Counted from the stretch's first letter, positions 33,032 through 44,127 are shown. The stretch: 64,000 nucleotides of DNA from Mycobacterium gastri (GCF_002102175.1 NZ_LQOX01000103.1:1-64000), one strand, 5' to 3'. The notes: generated by a model not told the origin, from the sequence alone. Numbers and translations are program-made.

Positions 33032-33658
33032 ATGTCACACCGGATCGTTGTCGCCGTCGCTGTGTTCGGGCTGTCCGTGAGCGCCCTGGCGGTAACCTCC
33101 ACGGCCACCGCCGACCCCACCGTTACGCTGCCGCCGATGACCTCCACCGGCAGCGGACCGAACATCGACGGCGCCGTCGCAGCGCCGGGCATTTCGCAGC
33201 AACTGACCAACCTCGCCAACCCGGACGTCCAAGAGGTCGACGGCTCGGACGCGGCGCAATTCATCACCGCGGCCGCCGCGGTGACCAACCCGCAGTTGGC
33301 CGCACCCTTCGTGCTGCTGCGCCGCGCGTTGGCGTGCCAGAGCGACGGCACGGGCTCGGGCTCCCCGTTCGCGGCACGCGCCTACCGACGGGCCGACGGG
33401 CAATGGGGAGGCGCGATGTTGGTCACGGCCAAGAGCACCACTCCCAACGTCGACGCGTTGGTCAGCTGCGTCAAGACCAATTGGCGCCGGTCGACGGCGG
33501 GCGGCGAAAACGCCATGTGTAACAACGGCTGGACTACCCCGACCGACGGCGATCTGCGTCGCACCGAGGTCTACTACGTCTTGCTCGCCGGCACCTCCGC
33601 GGATTTCTGCACCGGACTCAACGCCAGATACGCGGACAACGCCAGCGGCTGGCCGTGA
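33032..33658 (+). CDS. secreted protein (Rv0398c-like)
   Basis: This 208-residue protein has a signal peptide (MSHRIVVAVAVFGLSVSALA, cleavage near TATADPT). The mature domain is rich in Ala, Thr and Pro and has four cysteines (ALACQ, VSCVK, AMCNN, DFCTG), probably forming two disulfides. I recognise no catalytic motif. In H37Rv a secreted protein of similar length (Rv0398c) occupies this position. It lies 96 bases downstream of fadE7 on the same strand. Confidence 0.72.
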   Translation: MSHRIVVAVAVFGLSVSALAVTSTATADPTVTLPPMTSTGSGPNIDGAVAAPGISQQLTNLANPDVQEVDGSDAAQFITAAAAVTNPQLAAPFVLLRRALACQSDGTGSGSPFAARAYRRADGQWGGAMLVTAKSTTPNVDALVSCVKTNWRRSTAGGENAMCNNGWTTPTDGDLRRTEVYYVLLAGTSADFCTGLNARYADNASGWP

Positions 33659-34138
33659 ACTAGACCCGCCTAGTCCGCGCCTAGTCCTCGCCTAGTCCTC
33701 GTCACCCGGTCGGTCGCGACGCACCGGGCCCGGCTGGCTCAACCGCCGAACAGCGGGCGCGGTATCACCGTGGGCGGTGCCCCGGCCCGTGACGTCGCGG
33801 CCGTTCAGGCCGCCAAGCAGCCTCGAGGCACTGCCCGCTTGCCGGATGTCCGAGGCGGCAGCTGTGTACCCCCTGCCGTATATTGCAACCGTTGTGGCAC
33901 TCTGCGGAATGGCGCCGCCATTCATCGCGACGGCACCCGTCCTATAACGTCACGAAACGAACGAGACTGGCTGGCAATAGGTTTGCTCGGGAATCCGACC
34001 GGAAAGCAGACCGAGACGGTGCTCGGCACACGGTTGGGTCCGGAAACAATCGACCTTAGCCGGGCGAAGTCGTACGGTGTACATGCGCCGCAGTGGCCCT
34101 GAGACTGTCGCAGCGAATGACGAAACTGAAGGAGGACC
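33659..34138. other. 480-bp intergenic region with 11-bp-spaced CTAG repeats
   Basis: No frame here shows convincing coding character. CGCCTAGTCC is repeated at 33667, 33678 and 33689, a spacing of 11 bp, just after the secreted-protein gene; a further CTAG overlaps that gene's stop. The rest leads up to the NADH dehydrogenase, whose ATG is preceded by AAGGAGGACC. H37Rv has several small genes here (Rv0397 to Rv0393) that are absent. Confidence 0.55.
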
Positions 34139-35554
34139 ATGACGCCCCCACCCAGCGAAGGCTCGTCCGTCGGCAGGCGCCATCACGTCGTCATCATCGG
34201 CAGCGGTTTCGGCGGTCTGACCGCCGCCAAGAGGCTCAAACGGGCCGACGTCGACGTCACCCTCATTTCCAAGACGACCACCCATTTGTTCCAGCCGCTG
34301 TTGTACCAAGTGGCCACCGGAATCTTGTCCGAGGGTGACATCGCCCCGACCACCAGGCTGATCCTGCGCAACCAAAAGAACGTGCGGGTATTGCTGGGTG
34401 AGATCATCGGCATGGACCTGAACGCGAAAACGGTCACGTCGAAATTGATGGACATGAGGACGGTCACGCCGTTCGACAGTCTCATCGTGGCGGCCGGTGC
34501 GCAGCAGTCCTATTTCGGCAACGACGATTTCGCCATCTTCGCGCCCGGCATGAAGACCATCGACGATGCCTTGGAGCTGCGCGGCCGCATCCTGGGCGCG
34601 TTCGAGGCCGCCGAAGTCGCCACCGACCATGCCGAGCGCGAACGCCGGCTGACCTTCGTCGTGGTCGGGGCCGGCCCCACCGGTGTGGAACTCGCCGGGG
34701 AGATTGTCCAACTCGCCGAGCGCACCCTAGCCGGGGCATTTCGAACCATTACGCCCAGCGAGTGCCGGGTGATCCTGCTCGACGCAGCGCCCGCGGTACT
34801 GCCGCCGATGGGCCCGAAGTTGGGCCTCAAGGCGCAACGGAAGCTCGAGAAGATGGACGTCGAAGTCCAGCTGAACGCGATGGTGACCGCCGTGGATTAC
34901 AAGGGCATCACGGTCAGGGACAAAGACGGCACCGAGCGCCGCATCGACTGCGCGTGCAAGGTGTGGGCGGCCGGCGTGCAGGCCAGCCCGCTGGGCAAGA
35001 TGGTGGCCGAACAGTCCGAGGGAACCGAAACCGACCGCGCCGGACGGGTGGTCGTGGAACCCGACCTCACCGTCAAGGGACACCCGTACGTCTTCGTTGT
35101 CGGTGACTTGATGTCGGTGCCGGGCGTACCCGGGATGGCCCAGGGCGCCATCCAGGGGGCACGTTATGCCACCACGATCATCAAGCACGCCGTGAAAGGC
35201 CACGACGACCCGGCCAACCGCAAGCCATTCCACTATTTCAACAAGGGCAGCATGGCCCTCATCTCCCATTTCAGCGCCGTCACCAAGATCGGCAAGGTGG
35301 AGTTCGCCGGCTTCTTCGCCTGGCTGGCGTGGCTGCTGCTGCATCTGCTGTACCTGGTGGGCCACCGCAATCGCATTGCCGCCGCATTCTCCTGGGGGCT
35401 GGCCTTCCTGGGCCGCACGCGCGGGCAGATGGCCATCACCAGCCAGATGGTCTACGCCAGGCTGGCGATGCGCTATGTCCAGGCGCGGGCCGAAGAAGGC
35501 GCGCTGGCCGCCGCCGAACAGGCCGAAAGAGCCGAACAGCGAGCCGCCGGTTAA
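34139..35554 (+). CDS. ndhA: type II NADH dehydrogenase
   Basis: This 471-residue single-subunit NADH:quinone oxidoreductase transfers electrons from NADH to menaquinone without pumping protons. It has two dinucleotide-binding motifs (VIIGSGFGGLTAAKRLK and FVVVGAGPTGVELAGEIVQL), HLFQPLLYQVATGILS, KVWAAGVQASPLGK, FVVGDLMSVPGVPGMAQGAI and a C-terminal hydrophobic membrane-binding segment (FAWLAWLLLHLLYLVGHRNR). The strong AAGGAGG site supports the ATG at 34139. Position next to metZ fits NdhA (Rv0392c) rather than Ndh; the symbol rests on that context. Confidence 0.92.
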   Translation: MTPPPSEGSSVGRRHHVVIIGSGFGGLTAAKRLKRADVDVTLISKTTTHLFQPLLYQVATGILSEGDIAPTTRLILRNQKNVRVLLGEIIGMDLNAKTVTSKLMDMRTVTPFDSLIVAAGAQQSYFGNDDFAIFAPGMKTIDDALELRGRILGAFEAAEVATDHAERERRLTFVVVGAGPTGVELAGEIVQLAERTLAGAFRTITPSECRVILLDAAPAVLPPMGPKLGLKAQRKLEKMDVEVQLNAMVTAVDYKGITVRDKDGTERRIDCACKVWAAGVQASPLGKMVAEQSEGTETDRAGRVVVEPDLTVKGHPYVFVVGDLMSVPGVPGMAQGAIQGARYATTIIKHAVKGHDDPANRKPFHYFNKGSMALISHFSAVTKIGKVEFAGFFAWLAWLLLHLLYLVGHRNRIAAAFSWGLAFLGRTRGQMAITSQMVYARLAMRYVQARAEEGALAAAEQAERAEQRAAG

Positions 35555-35623
35555 GTTGCGACTCGGATGGCGCCGCGGCCGTCACTGCCTTGGCGATGTC
35601 GGTGGCGGGCGGATTGTCAAGTA

Positions 35624-35639
35624 GGCGGGCACTCCCGCC
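35624..35639. terminator. short GC hairpin after the NADH dehydrogenase gene
   Basis: GGCGGG, a CACT loop and CCCGCC form a perfect six-pair hairpin 70 bases after the gene's stop. No U-run follows, as is usual in mycobacteria, so it is a candidate terminator only. Confidence 0.4.
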
Positions 35640-35787
35640 ACCGATAACCGGTGACTGGCCGATTAGGAATTAGGAGCGCGGGCCAGTAACGGTTCACGCG
35701 GGTCCGGCGCAGCCCAACCGGGGTCAGGTTTTCATTCTGCGCTGAGGGCGACGAAATCGCACTTGAATCCAAGCACTCCGCAGCGCT

Positions 35788-35850
35788 CTCGGCGCAGAGT
35801 GGACGCCCTGGATGCAGGCTCGCGCGTCGAGCACACTCCATGATCCCAAC
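35788..35850 (-). repeat. degenerate 20-bp-type repeats between convergent genes
   Basis: On the minus strand this stretch reads GGAGTGTGCTCGACGCG, then TGCATCCAGGGCGTCCACTC and TGCGCCGAGAG, which matches the 20-bp family at 17.1 and 63.7 kb in a more decayed form. It lies between the 3' ends of the NADH dehydrogenase gene and metZ, again a convergent gap. Confidence 0.5.
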
Positions 35851-35870
35851 AACGTGACTGACCCGGGCTG

Positions 35871-37100
35871 CTAGCTCAACGCCCGGTCCAGATCGGCGAT
35901 CAGGTCGTCGGTGCCTTCCAGGCCGACCGAGATGCGGACCACGCCGTCGCCCAGGCCGATGGCGGCGCGGCCCTCCGGGCCCATCGCCCGGTGCGTCGTG
36001 GTAGCCGGATGCGTGACAAGCGATTTCGCGTCCCCCAGGTTGTTGGAGATGTCGATCAGCGCAAGCTTGTCGAGCACCTCGAACGCCCGTTGTTTGGCCG
36101 CACTCTCCGGAGCGTCCAGCGCGAAGGTGACGACGGTTCCGCCGCCGGACATTTGGCGCCTGGCCAGGTTGTACTGCGGATGCGACGGCAAAAACGGGTA
36201 GCGCACCCAACTCACCGCGGGATGGGCTTCCAGGAACGCCGCGATCCGCAACGCCGAGGAATTGCTGTGTTCGACCCGAACCGCAAGTGTCTCAAGGCCT
36301 TTCAGCAGCACCCAGGCATTGAAAGCGCTCATCGCCGGTCCGGTGTGGCGCATCAGCTTCTGCACCGGGCCGTCGATGTACTCCTTGTCACCGAGGATGG
36401 CGCCGCCCAGCACCCGGCCCTGTCCGTCGATGTGCTTGGTGCCCGAGTACACCACCACGTCGACCCCGAGCGGAAAGCCCTGCTGCAGCAATGGCGTGGC
36501 AAAAACGTTGTCCAGCACCACTTTTGCACCTGCGGCATGTGCCAGCTCGGTCACCGCGGCGATATCCACCAGCGACTGCATGGGATTCGCCGGCGTCTCG
36601 AAGAACACTGCTCGGGTGGGCTTGGAGGGGTCGGCCAGCGCCTGCTCCCACTGCGAAAGGTCGTCGCCGTCGACGAAAACCGTCTCCACACCCCAGCGCG
36701 GCAGTATCTCGTCGCACACCACGAAGCACGACCCGAACAAGCTGCGCGCGGCCACCAACCGGTCCCCCGCCGCCAGCAGCGCGCCCAGCGAGGTGAACAC
36801 CGCCGCCATGCCACTGGCGGTGGCGAACGCGGCCGGCGCTCCCTCGATCAGCCGCAGCCGCTCCTCGAACATGGACACGGTGGGGTTGCCGTAGCGCGAG
36901 TAAACATAGTGGTCCAACTCGCCGCTGAACGACTGCTCGGCCGTCGCCGCCGACTCGTAGACATAGCCGGACGTCAGATACATCGCCTCGGCGGTCTCGT
37001 CGAACCCCGAGCGCAACAGCCCGCCGCGCACGCCGATGGTGGCCTGGCTGACACCGTCGGGCAGCGGCTTGGGCGTGCGGACCGAACGTTCGCCGGTCAT
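35871..37100 (-). CDS. metZ: O-succinylhomoserine sulfhydrylase MetZ
   Basis: This 409-residue PLP enzyme of the Cys/Met metabolism family makes homocysteine from O-succinylhomoserine and sulfide. Landmarks are YVYSRYGNPTVSMFEERLRL, ATASGMAAVFTSLGALLAAG, FFETPANPM, VVLDNVFATPLLQQGFPLG, the PLP lysine in YSGTKHIDGQGR, and RISVGLE near the C-terminus. The ATG at 37100 is used; a GTG three codons earlier is in frame. It lies 21 bases after the rhodanese gene, in the unit purT-rhodanese-metZ, where the rhodanese may supply sulfur, by inference. Confidence 0.95.
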   Translation of the reverse strand: MTGERSVRTPKPLPDGVSQATIGVRGGLLRSGFDETAEAMYLTSGYVYESAATAEQSFSGELDHYVYSRYGNPTVSMFEERLRLIEGAPAAFATASGMAAVFTSLGALLAAGDRLVAARSLFGSCFVVCDEILPRWGVETVFVDGDDLSQWEQALADPSKPTRAVFFETPANPMQSLVDIAAVTELAHAAGAKVVLDNVFATPLLQQGFPLGVDVVVYSGTKHIDGQGRVLGGAILGDKEYIDGPVQKLMRHTGPAMSAFNAWVLLKGLETLAVRVEHSNSSALRIAAFLEAHPAVSWVRYPFLPSHPQYNLARRQMSGGGTVVTFALDAPESAAKQRAFEVLDKLALIDISNNLGDAKSLVTHPATTTHRAMGPEGRAAIGLGDGVVRISVGLEGTDDLIADLDRALS

Positions 37101-37121
37101 CGCCGCCACCCCGTCACCGGA

Positions 37122-37544
37122 TCACCCCTGCCTCCAGGGCAATCCGATTGCCCGCCAACCGACGACACCACGATGCCCCTCGGCGTCGAGGTGTCCTTCG
37201 AAGCCGTCCAGCACGTTGTAGGCCGGGGAGATCCCGGCGCGGGTTGCGGCTTCGGCAGCGCCGATGGAGCGCTGACCGGAGCGGCACAGGAAAACGACCG
37301 GCCGCTCGCCCGGACCTTCCGCGGGCGCGATGGCGTCCTGCAGTTCGGCGACGAAGTTCTGGTTGCGTGCCCCGTCGACGGTGTTCCACTCGATGTAGAC
37401 GACGTCACGGCCAAGGCTGGATAAGTCCGGCACACCGACGAAATGCCACTCGGCGGCGGTCCGCACGTCCACCAATACAGCCTCAGGATTGTCGCTGAGC
37501 ATCTTCCATGCTTCGAGCGGCGTTATGTCTCCCGCGTAGCTCAC
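37122..37544 (-). CDS. rhodanese-like sulfurtransferase (Rv0390-like)
   Basis: This 140-residue single-domain rhodanese has DVRTAAEWHFVGVP at the N-terminus, the active-site loop VVFLCRSGQRSIGAA with catalytic Cys87, and YNVLDGFEGHLDAEGHRG, which ends in GLPWRQG. It matches Rv0390 in length and ends. The GTG start overlaps the purT stop as GTGA. Its place directly before metZ suggests sulfur transfer for methionine synthesis. Confidence 0.9.
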   Translation of the reverse strand: MSYAGDITPLEAWKMLSDNPEAVLVDVRTAAEWHFVGVPDLSSLGRDVVYIEWNTVDGARNQNFVAELQDAIAPAEGPGERPVVFLCRSGQRSIGAAEAATRAGISPAYNVLDGFEGHLDAEGHRGVVGWRAIGLPWRQG

Positions 37545-38944
37545 TTGCCCGAGTCTCGCATACTGAGCCGGTCGGCGACGTCCCGGGCGCGGCCGCGCGC
37601 GGTCCCCACGTCGGCCGCGGTAGCCAGCGCCACACCGAGCTTGCGTGGCCTCCCGGGGTGCGCACTGGTAAACACCCGGACATCGCTTTCCGGGACGCTC
37701 AGCGCGGCCGTCAGCGTCTCGGCACTGGGCGCCACGCCCGCGGCGGCCCGGCCCGGGCCGACCACCCGAGCAGCGCCCGGCGACACCATCAACGTGTCCA
37801 CCCCGAGGCCCAGGACGGCCCGGGCCTGCAGCTCGAAGGCGGAAAGCCGCTGGCTGCGCAGGGTGACCCAGGCGCTGTCGCCCGGCCACGCGGTGACGTC
37901 GGCGAAGTACACCTCGTCTCCGTTGACCATCAATTCGACGCTGAAGACGCCCCGTCCACCGAGCGCCTTCACGATGCGCGCGGCGATCGACCTCGCCGCG
38001 TCATGCGCGGCGGTACTCAGCTGCTGCGGTTGCCAGGATTCCAGGTCCCGGTCACCCCGATCGTCTGCGCCGCGATAACCGACCGGCGCACAGAACGTGA
38101 TTTCCGGTCCCGCCGGCCCGTCACTGCACACCACGATCAGGGTGACCAGAACCTGGATATCGACCACCGTCTCGGTCCACACCCTAGGGTGTGGACCCGC
38201 GAGCTCACCGCCGGTCGCGCGGTGCCACGCACGCTCGATCTCGTCCGGCCCGCGGACCACCGACCGCTCCCGACCGCTCACTTTGGCGACGGGTTTGACT
38301 ATCAACGGGTATCCGGCGTGGGCGGCCACCGCCTGGAGTTCGGCAAGCGATCCGACGAACCAGAACGGCGCGGTAGGCAGGCCGAGCTCGTCAGCGGCCA
38401 GCTTGCGCAGGCCTTCCCGGTCACGGGTCAGCCGGACGCTGCGGGCGCTGGGCACCAGCTCGGTGTACCAACCGTCAGACTGAGCCTGCCGGGCTGGGCC
38501 GGCTTGGCCGGCTGGGCCGGCTGGGCCGGCTGGGCCGGCTTGGAGAGCATCGAGTGCGTCCACACTGACCGCCTCGGTGAGCGTCACCACGAAGTCCGGA
38601 TGCAGCCGCGCGAAGAGGGCCGCCAGCTCGTCGGCATCGGTCATGGAGACGACCAGCGCCTGGTCGGCGACGCGGTGCGCGGGCGCATCGGCACGGTCGT
38701 CGGCGGCGATCACCTCTGCGCCGAAACCTTGTAACGCAACTGTCAGCTCCCGGCTCAGCTCGTCCGAGCCCAGCAACAGCACCCGCGGTCTGCCCTCGGG
38801 CTCGGCCGCGGCCGGCTGGCCGGTTGCGGCGGGCGGCACCTCCAAGGCCATCGTTTTGTCGTCCCGGGCAGCACCGTCGCCGGCCGCCGGCCGCTCGTCC
38901 TTACCGGTGAGCGCATCCCGTCCCTCGGTCAAGCCGTCCGTCAC
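37541..38944 (-). CDS. purT: formate-dependent GAR transformylase PurT, with divergent active site
   Basis: This ATP-grasp protein, up to 467 residues, adds formate to glycinamide ribonucleotide in purine synthesis. Landmarks are LLLGSDELSRELTVALQGFG, DREGLRKLAADELGLPTAPF, GYPLIVKPVAKVSGRERSVV, TFCAPVGYRG, ESWQPQQLS and GRGVFSVELMVNGDEVYFAD. Two oddities stand out. A 9-bp repeat at 38497-38541 adds a Gly-Pro-Ala run (AGPAGPAGPAGQAGP). The usual EVSPRPHDTG segment reads DVTAWPGDSA. The first 31 residues may not be translated if the ATG at 38851 is used. Its stop overlaps the rhodanese GTG. Confidence 0.85.
   Translation of the reverse strand: MTDGLTEGRDALTGKDERPAAGDGAARDDKTMALEVPPAATGQPAAAEPEGRPRVLLLGSDELSRELTVALQGFGAEVIAADDRADAPAHRVADQALVVSMTDADELAALFARLHPDFVVTLTEAVSVDALDALQAGPAGPAGPAGQAGPARQAQSDGWYTELVPSARSVRLTRDREGLRKLAADELGLPTAPFWFVGSLAELQAVAAHAGYPLIVKPVAKVSGRERSVVRGPDEIERAWHRATGGELAGPHPRVWTETVVDIQVLVTLIVVCSDGPAGPEITFCAPVGYRGADDRGDRDLESWQPQQLSTAAHDAARSIAARIVKALGGRGVFSVELMVNGDEVYFADVTAWPGDSAWVTLRSQRLSAFELQARAVLGLGVDTLMVSPGAARVVGPGRAAAGVAPSAETLTAALSVPESDVRVFTSAHPGRPRKLGVALATAADVGTARGRARDVADRLSMRDSGK
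38497..38541. repeat. 9-bp tandem repeat in purT
   Basis: Five copies of GGCCGGCTG or GGCCGGCTT lie in tandem. The unit is a multiple of three, so copy-number change keeps the purT frame and changes the length of a Gly-Pro-Ala loop. It is a candidate variable-number locus. Confidence 0.75.
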
Positions 38945-39221
38945 CAGCCCACCCTCTCAATCGGTTGTTGTCCCGCTGCTCAAGGATAGGGGCGCTGGCG
39001 CGGAACGGTGCCGGGAGCGCTATTGCCCGCGGTAATAGCGGGCTCGATAAGAGATAAGGCGCTTCTGCGCTCATTCGCCGCGCTTTTGTGTAACTCTGCT
39101 CACAGCCCGGTGTTTGCCTGGTCCATGATGATGTAGGTCAGGTGAGTGATGGACAGTGACTCGCGCCATCCGAAATAGAAAGGCCCTTCGCGGACCGCGC
39201 AATTCCGTCAAGGAGAAGTTC
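38945..39221. other. divergent promoter region between purT and the PE/PPE unit
   Basis: These 277 bases hold no convincing gene. A perfect hairpin lies at 39025-39043 (GCCCGC, loop GGTAATA, GCGGGC). It could be a regulatory structure for either divergent transcript. The PE remnant's ribosome binding site (AAGGAGAAG) lies at the right end. Confidence 0.45.
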
Positions 39222-39311
39222 ATGCCTTTCGTGATGACACCGCCTGCCGTGGATGCGGCCGGTGGGGCGACCCACGCCGGCGCCGCGTGGCCGGGAGGGG
39301 CGCAGCGATGA
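39222..39311 (+). CDS. 29-codon PE-family remnant overlapping the PPE gene
   Basis: The short frame starts at an ATG with AAGGAG upstream and reads [29 protein letters not shown], then TGA. Its first ten or so residues match the conserved PE start (MSFVTTQPEAL type), but it stops long before the end of a roughly 90-residue PE domain. Its TGA overlaps the PPE start as ATGA, so it probably survives as a leader that feeds ribosomes to the PPE gene. It is too short to form the PE helical hairpin. Confidence 0.7.
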   Translation: MPFVMTPPAVDAAGGATHAGAAWPGGAQR

Positions 39312-40636
39312 CCCTCGGAATGGACTTTGCGGCGCTGCCGCCGGAAATCAATTCCGCCAGGATGTATGCCGGACCCGGCGCAGCTCCGCTGCTGCACGCG
39401 GCGACGGCCTGGGGGCGACTGGCCAACGAACTCAACGCGACGGCCGCGTCCTACTCAGCGGTGATTTCCGGGCTCGCCGGTGAGGAGTGGCAGGGCGCCT
39501 CGGCGCTGTCCATGGCGGCCGCGGCTGCTCCCTACGTAGCGTGGATGAGGGCTACTGCCGCCCAGGCCGAGCAGGCCGCGGCTCAGGCCGTCGCCGCGGC
39601 CAACGCATACGAATCCGCGCATGCGGCGACGGTGCCCCCGGGGGAGATCGCGGCCAATCGCAGCACCATGATCTCGCTGGCACGGACGAACATCTTCGGC
39701 CAGAACACGCCGGCGATCGCCGCCAGCGAAGCCAACTACAGCGAAATGTGGGCTCAGGATATTGTCGCCATGGACGGCTACGCCGGCAGCTCGGCGGCCG
39801 CGGCGGAGTTGCCACCGTTTGTCGCCCCACCGGCGACAACCACCGGCGCCGAGCCGGTGAGCGAAGCCGCGACCGACGCCGCACCCGCTGCCCAGGCCGC
39901 GGCGGCAGCCGCCCCGGCGGCGTCCTTACCAGGCCCGCTAGCCGTCTTACCTATCGACCCCTCCATAGCCCTTGGACCCCTCGAGGATCTTGACCTTCTT
40001 GTGCTCGCAGCCGTGCTGGTCGCGGGTGGCGCGTTGAGCGTATCGGGAGCGCAGCTGGGCGAGGTCTATCGCCACGACATGGTCGACGAGTGGGAGAAGG
40101 AACCCGGTTGCACACCGGAATCGGACGAGAGCCCCGCGGGTCGGGGAAGGAGCTCGATTCCGCCGGGCCGGATCACCACCCCGCCCCAGCCGCCGATCGC
40201 TGCGATTTCCGGCGCCTCGGCCAGTATCGGCGGGCTTTCGGTGCCGCAGAGCTGGATGCTTCCGCCGGCGGTGCGCCAAGTCGCCGCGATGTTCCCCGGC
40301 ACCACACCGATGTTCATGACGGGTGGTTCGGACGACGGGTATGCGGGCATGGCGGCGGCGGGTTTGGCCGGGACCAGCCTGGCGGGCCTGGCGGCCCGGG
40401 GCAGCGCCTCCTCGTCGACCCCGGCAGCGGCGGCGCCGGCAGCGGGCGGCGGGGCCGCGGTGGCCGGCCGACCCGCCGCGAACACACCCTCGATCCCGGC
40501 GGCCGCCGGCACGAACATCCCGGGGTTGCCGTCCGGTCTACCGCCCGGCGTGGTAGCCAACCTTGCCGCGACGCTGGCGGCGATCCCGGGGGCGACCATC
40601 ATCGTGGTGCCACCCAACCCGAGCCAAAGCCAGTAG
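39308..40636 (+). CDS. PPE family protein, SVP subfamily (PPE9-like position)
   Basis: This 442-residue protein opens [20 protein letters not shown], giving the PPE signature in [12 protein letters not shown], and has the WxG turn in [10 protein letters not shown] within the roughly 175-residue helical domain. The GLSVPQSW motif near residue 310 places it in the SVP subfamily. An Ala/Gly-rich tail ends PNPSQSQ. PPE proteins normally pair with a PE partner and leave through type VII secretion; here only a 29-codon PE remnant precedes it, so a partner would have to come from elsewhere. It is divergent from purT, as PPE9 (Rv0388c) is in H37Rv. Confidence 0.93.
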   Translation: MTLGMDFAALPPEINSARMYAGPGAAPLLHAATAWGRLANELNATAASYSAVISGLAGEEWQGASALSMAAAAAPYVAWMRATAAQAEQAAAQAVAAANAYESAHAATVPPGEIAANRSTMISLARTNIFGQNTPAIAASEANYSEMWAQDIVAMDGYAGSSAAAAELPPFVAPPATTTGAEPVSEAATDAAPAAQAAAAAAPAASLPGPLAVLPIDPSIALGPLEDLDLLVLAAVLVAGGALSVSGAQLGEVYRHDMVDEWEKEPGCTPESDESPAGRGRSSIPPGRITTPPQPPIAAISGASASIGGLSVPQSWMLPPAVRQVAAMFPGTTPMFMTGGSDDGYAGMAAAGLAGTSLAGLAARGSASSSTPAAAAPAAGGGAAVAGRPAANTPSIPAAAGTNIPGLPSGLPPGVVANLAATLAAIPGATIIVVPPNPSQSQ

Positions 40637-40641
40637 CTCCC

Positions 40642-42641
<2,000 letters not shown>

Positions 42642-42692
42642 CTATTGTGGTCCAGCCGGTGACTTACCCTACCCAGCGGTTTGCGAGGAACC

Positions 42693-43337
42693 ATGCATAA
42701 CGGGGCGAAACCGCCCAGCACCGCGGTATTGGTGTTCGGTGATCGGCCCACGCCCGCCGCGTTGACCGGCCTGCCGACGCACCGGCCCGACGACCTCGAC
42801 GCCGCAGTGCACTGCTATCGGCGGCTCGTCGTGATCGGCGATGACGCTGACCTGGCCGGGGTACTGACCCGGCTGTTACGCGCCGACCGGCTCGACATCG
42901 AGGTGGGCTACGCAACCAGCCGGCGTACCAGAGCCACCCGGGTTTACCGGTTGGGCGCCGGGCGCCGGGCGGCGCGACGCGCCCGGCGGGGCACGGCCCA
43001 TCGGGTGCCGCTGATCCGCGACGAGACCGGGACGGTGATCGTCGGCCGGGCCAGTTGGTTGCCGGCCGCTGGGCCGCAGCTGCATGGCGAGGCCGTCGTC
43101 GACGACACCGTGCTGTTCGACGGCGAGGTCGCCGGGGTGTGCATCGAGCCGACGTTGCAGCTGCCTGGGCTACGGGCCGCCCTCGACACCCGACCGTGGC
43201 GCCGCTGGGTCAGCGGCCGCGCAGCCCAGCTGGGCACCACCGGCGCGGTGGTGGTGCGCGACGGTGTCGCCGCACCCCGATCGGTGCGGCGAGCGTCGTT
43301 CTACCGCCACGTCGAAGGCTGGCTGCTCGTCCGGTAG
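42693..43337 (+). CDS. conserved mycobacterial protein (Rv0358-like)
   Basis: This 214-residue basic protein starts MHNGAKPPSTAVLVFGDRPT and contains an Arg-rich middle (GAGRRAARRARRGTAHRVPL) followed by a beta-rich segment (TGTVIVGRASWLPAAGPQLH, GAVVVRDGVAAPRSVRRASF). Parts recall the C-terminal half of diacylglycerol-kinase-like proteins, but no nucleotide motif is clear, so I assign no function. Its place between purA and the site-2-protease gene agrees with Rv0358. Confidence 0.78.
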   Translation: MHNGAKPPSTAVLVFGDRPTPAALTGLPTHRPDDLDAAVHCYRRLVVIGDDADLAGVLTRLLRADRLDIEVGYATSRRTRATRVYRLGAGRRAARRARRGTAHRVPLIRDETGTVIVGRASWLPAAGPQLHGEAVVDDTVLFDGEVAGVCIEPTLQLPGLRAALDTRPWRRWVSGRAAQLGTTGAVVVRDGVAAPRSVRRASFYRHVEGWLLVR

Positions 43338-43347
43338 TTTTCGACCG

Positions 43348-44127
43348 GTGAGAAAGATGGGCCTGCACGAGTCGGTGCGACCCAGCCCGATCTTTCTGGG
43401 CCTGGTCGCGCTGACGGCCGTTGGTGGGGGGCTGGCCTGGCTGGCCGGGGCCAGTGTGCGGCCATTGGCCTATGCCGGAGTGTTCACCTTCGTGATCGCC
43501 GGCTGGTTGGTCTCGCTGTGCCTGCACGAGTTCGCGCATGCGTTCACCGCCTGGCGATTCGGCGACCACGACGCCGCGGTGCGGGGCTATCTGACGCTGG
43601 ACCCGCTGCGCTACAGCCATCCGGCCATGTCGCTGCTGTTGCCGATGGTGTTCATCGCTTTAGGTGGAATCGGCCTGCCGGGCGCTGCGGTCTACCTGCG
43701 GACGTGGTTCATGACGCCGACCCGTCGCAGTCTGGTCAGCCTGGCCGGACCGGCGGCCAACCTGGCGCTGGCGGTGCTGCTGCTGACCGCAACCCGGTTG
43801 CTCTACGACCAGCACCACTTGGTGCTGTGGGCCGGGGTGGCGTTCCTGGGCTTTCTGCAGATCATGGCGGTGGTGCTGAACCTGCTGCCGATCCCGGGCC
43901 TGGACGGTTACGACGCCTTGGAGCCGCATCTGAGTCCGGAGACGCAGCGGGCGCTGGCGCCGGCCAAGCAGTTCGGTGTCTTCATCCTGCTGTTCGTGCT
44001 GCTGGCGCCGGTGTTGAACCAGTGGCTGTTCGGAGTGGTGGGCTGGCTGTTCGACCTCTCCGGTGTGCCGCACCTGCTCGCGGCGGCCGGCAATTCGCTG
44101 ACCCGATTTTGGAGCCGCTGGATCTGA
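43348..44127 (+). CDS. site-2 protease family (M50) membrane protein (Rv0359-like)
   Basis: This 259-residue membrane protein has the zinc motif HEFAH at about residues 55-59 within a hydrophobic helix (VSLCLHEFAHAFTAWRFGD), six or so hydrophobic segments, and the second M50 motif NLLPIPGLDGYDAL with its metal-binding Asp. It should cleave substrates within the membrane; none is known here. A GTG at 43348 starts eleven bases after the previous stop; an ATG at 43357 is the alternative. Rv0359 holds the same place in H37Rv. Confidence 0.88.
   Translation: MRKMGLHESVRPSPIFLGLVALTAVGGGLAWLAGASVRPLAYAGVFTFVIAGWLVSLCLHEFAHAFTAWRFGDHDAAVRGYLTLDPLRYSHPAMSLLLPMVFIALGGIGLPGAAVYLRTWFMTPTRRSLVSLAGPAANLALAVLLLTATRLLYDQHHLVLWAGVAFLGFLQIMAVVLNLLPIPGLDGYDALEPHLSPETQRALAPAKQFGVFILLFVLLAPVLNQWLFGVVGWLFDLSGVPHLLAAAGNSLTRFWSRWI

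Noticed and set aside
33770-34102. 110-codon frame upstream of the NADH dehydrogenase gene
   Set aside because: It has a Cys pair (CNRCG) but no ribosome site and unusual composition, and the rest of the region looks non-coding; a search for homologues would settle it.
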